This document shows positions 5,072 to 5,645 of a stretch of DNA of 5,645 nucleotides, one piece after another. This stretch comes from an uncultured Mollicutes bacterium (GTDB lineage Bacteria; Bacillota_I; Bacilli_A; RFN20; CAG-826). The notes below the pieces were generated by a model. That model saw only the letters and a program-made list of their open reading frames with translations. It ran no database searches and was not told the DNA's origin. Where the stretch lies: positions 1-5,645 of the forward strand of contig URQK01000095.1 in assembly GCA_900549975.1 (NCBI GenBank). The letters run 5' to 3'. Position 1 is the first letter of the stretch. Each line of letters begins with the position of its first letter. The position numbers and the translations under genes are program-made.

Positions 5072-5124
5072 TAATAAAAAATATGTAAAAAAATGTAGAC
5101 ATATTTAACTGACTGTGATATACT
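5072..5124 (+). promoter_or_regulatory. rRNA operon promoter P2 with A-rich upstream tract
   Basis: TAGACA (5096-5101, 5 of 6), a 17-bp spacer, and TATACT (5119-5124, 5 of 6), with TGA just before the -10 (extended -10). An A-rich tract (5072-5093) lies upstream. The predicted start is G5131. Tandem P1/P2 promoters about 100 bp apart are typical of rrn operons in Bacilli. Initiation with G would allow growth-rate control through GTP level as in B. subtilis, which is inference here. Confidence 0.8.
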
Positions 5125-5130
5125 AATAAA

Positions 5131-5259
5131 GCACTAAGGTTAAAAACCAAAGTGAACTGATCTTTGAAAACTAAACAGAATAAAACAACAAAACAACGTC
5201 AATTTTTATAAAGAAAAAATTTATACAAAACCAGAAATAATAATGAACTAGGAAATAAA
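5131..5259 (+). other. rRNA operon leader (transcribed, non-coding)
   Basis: This is the A-rich transcribed spacer between P2 and the 16S 5' end, with no coding frame. It opens with an imperfect hairpin (5132-5154): CACT pairs with AGTG and GGTT with AACC, separated by a symmetric AA/AA internal loop and closed by AAA. It then carries the boxA-like sequence. A TATAAA/TTTATA inverted repeat lies at 5207-5225. The usual long processing stem of 16S would pair this leader with sequence downstream of the gene, which is outside the window. Between the BI-1 terminator and here (4917-5130) there is no gene, only the palindrome and the two promoters. Confidence 0.7.
5158..5172 (+). promoter_or_regulatory. 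boxA-like antitermination sequence of the rRNA leader
   Basis: TGATCTTTGAAAACT closely matches the TGTTCTTTGAAAACT sequence conserved in front of 16S genes of Bacillota. In characterised systems such boxA RNA binds NusB/NusE to prevent Rho-dependent termination and help rRNA folding. It lies about 90 nt before the 16S 5' end, inside the P2 transcript. Confidence 0.75.

Positions 5260-5645
<386 letters not shown>

Noticed and set aside
4862..5259. tRNA, riboswitch, CRISPR or small gene in the region before 16S
   Set aside because: I found no cloverleaf, no spaced direct repeats and no coding frame with a start signal; the region is explained by the terminator, rRNA promoters and leader.

Overview
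The window comes from a very AT-rich, low-GC Gram-positive bacterium (Bacillota, Bacilli-like). Three things support this: Shine-Dalgarno sequences of the AAGGAG type, the gene set whiA, clpP, pgk, tpiA, and the 16S rRNA 5' region. The 16S fragment reads as Bacilli/Mollicutes-related (it has the GTGTGCCTAATACATGC stretch), while its E. coli 360s region has the form GGGGAATATTGCACAATGG. I cannot place it more precisely without a search. An uncultured gut lineage of the RF39/RFN20 kind is only a guess. All tryptophans in the recognised proteins are TGG and no gene has an internal TGA, so the standard bacterial code (table 11) fits.

Layout. 1-180: tail end of a broken IS3-type transposase frame, then a candidate promoter. 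190-1372 (+): whiA followed by a small XRE-type helix-turn-helix regulator that overlaps it by 8 nt. 1352-1942 (-): clpP, converging on the regulator with a 21-nt tail-to-tail overlap. 1943-2116: divergent control region between clpP and pgk, with a candidate clpP promoter, a pgk promoter, and a perfect 8-bp inverted repeat in the pgk leader. 2117-4086 (+): pgk-tpiA glycolytic operon with a 2-nt gap and possible translational coupling, closed by a strong terminator whose stem contains the tpiA stop codon. 4178-4861 (+): Bax inhibitor-1/YetJ-family membrane protein with its own candidate promoter and its own terminator (GNRA-type loop). 4917-5259: no gene; this is the control region of an rRNA operon, with a small palindrome, two tandem extended -10 promoters each behind an A-rich UP-like tract, and a leader carrying the conserved boxA-like antitermination sequence. 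5260-5645: first part of the 16S rRNA gene, running off the window.

How it fits together. This is mainly a housekeeping region. The order whiA-clpP-(cggR-gapA)-pgk-tpiA is known from staphylococci and is close to the arrangement in bacilli. Here it appears condensed: the upstream rapZ/yvcK genes are not next to whiA (an IS remnant sits there), clpP is inverted, and no cggR or gapA lies between clpP and pgk. The most interesting points are the IS3 scar abutting whiA, the inverted repeat in the pgk leader, the clpP/regulator tail overlap, and a few unusual residues in conserved stretches of Pgk and TpiA. I see no CRISPR array, defence cassette, tRNA, or clearly new multi-gene system.
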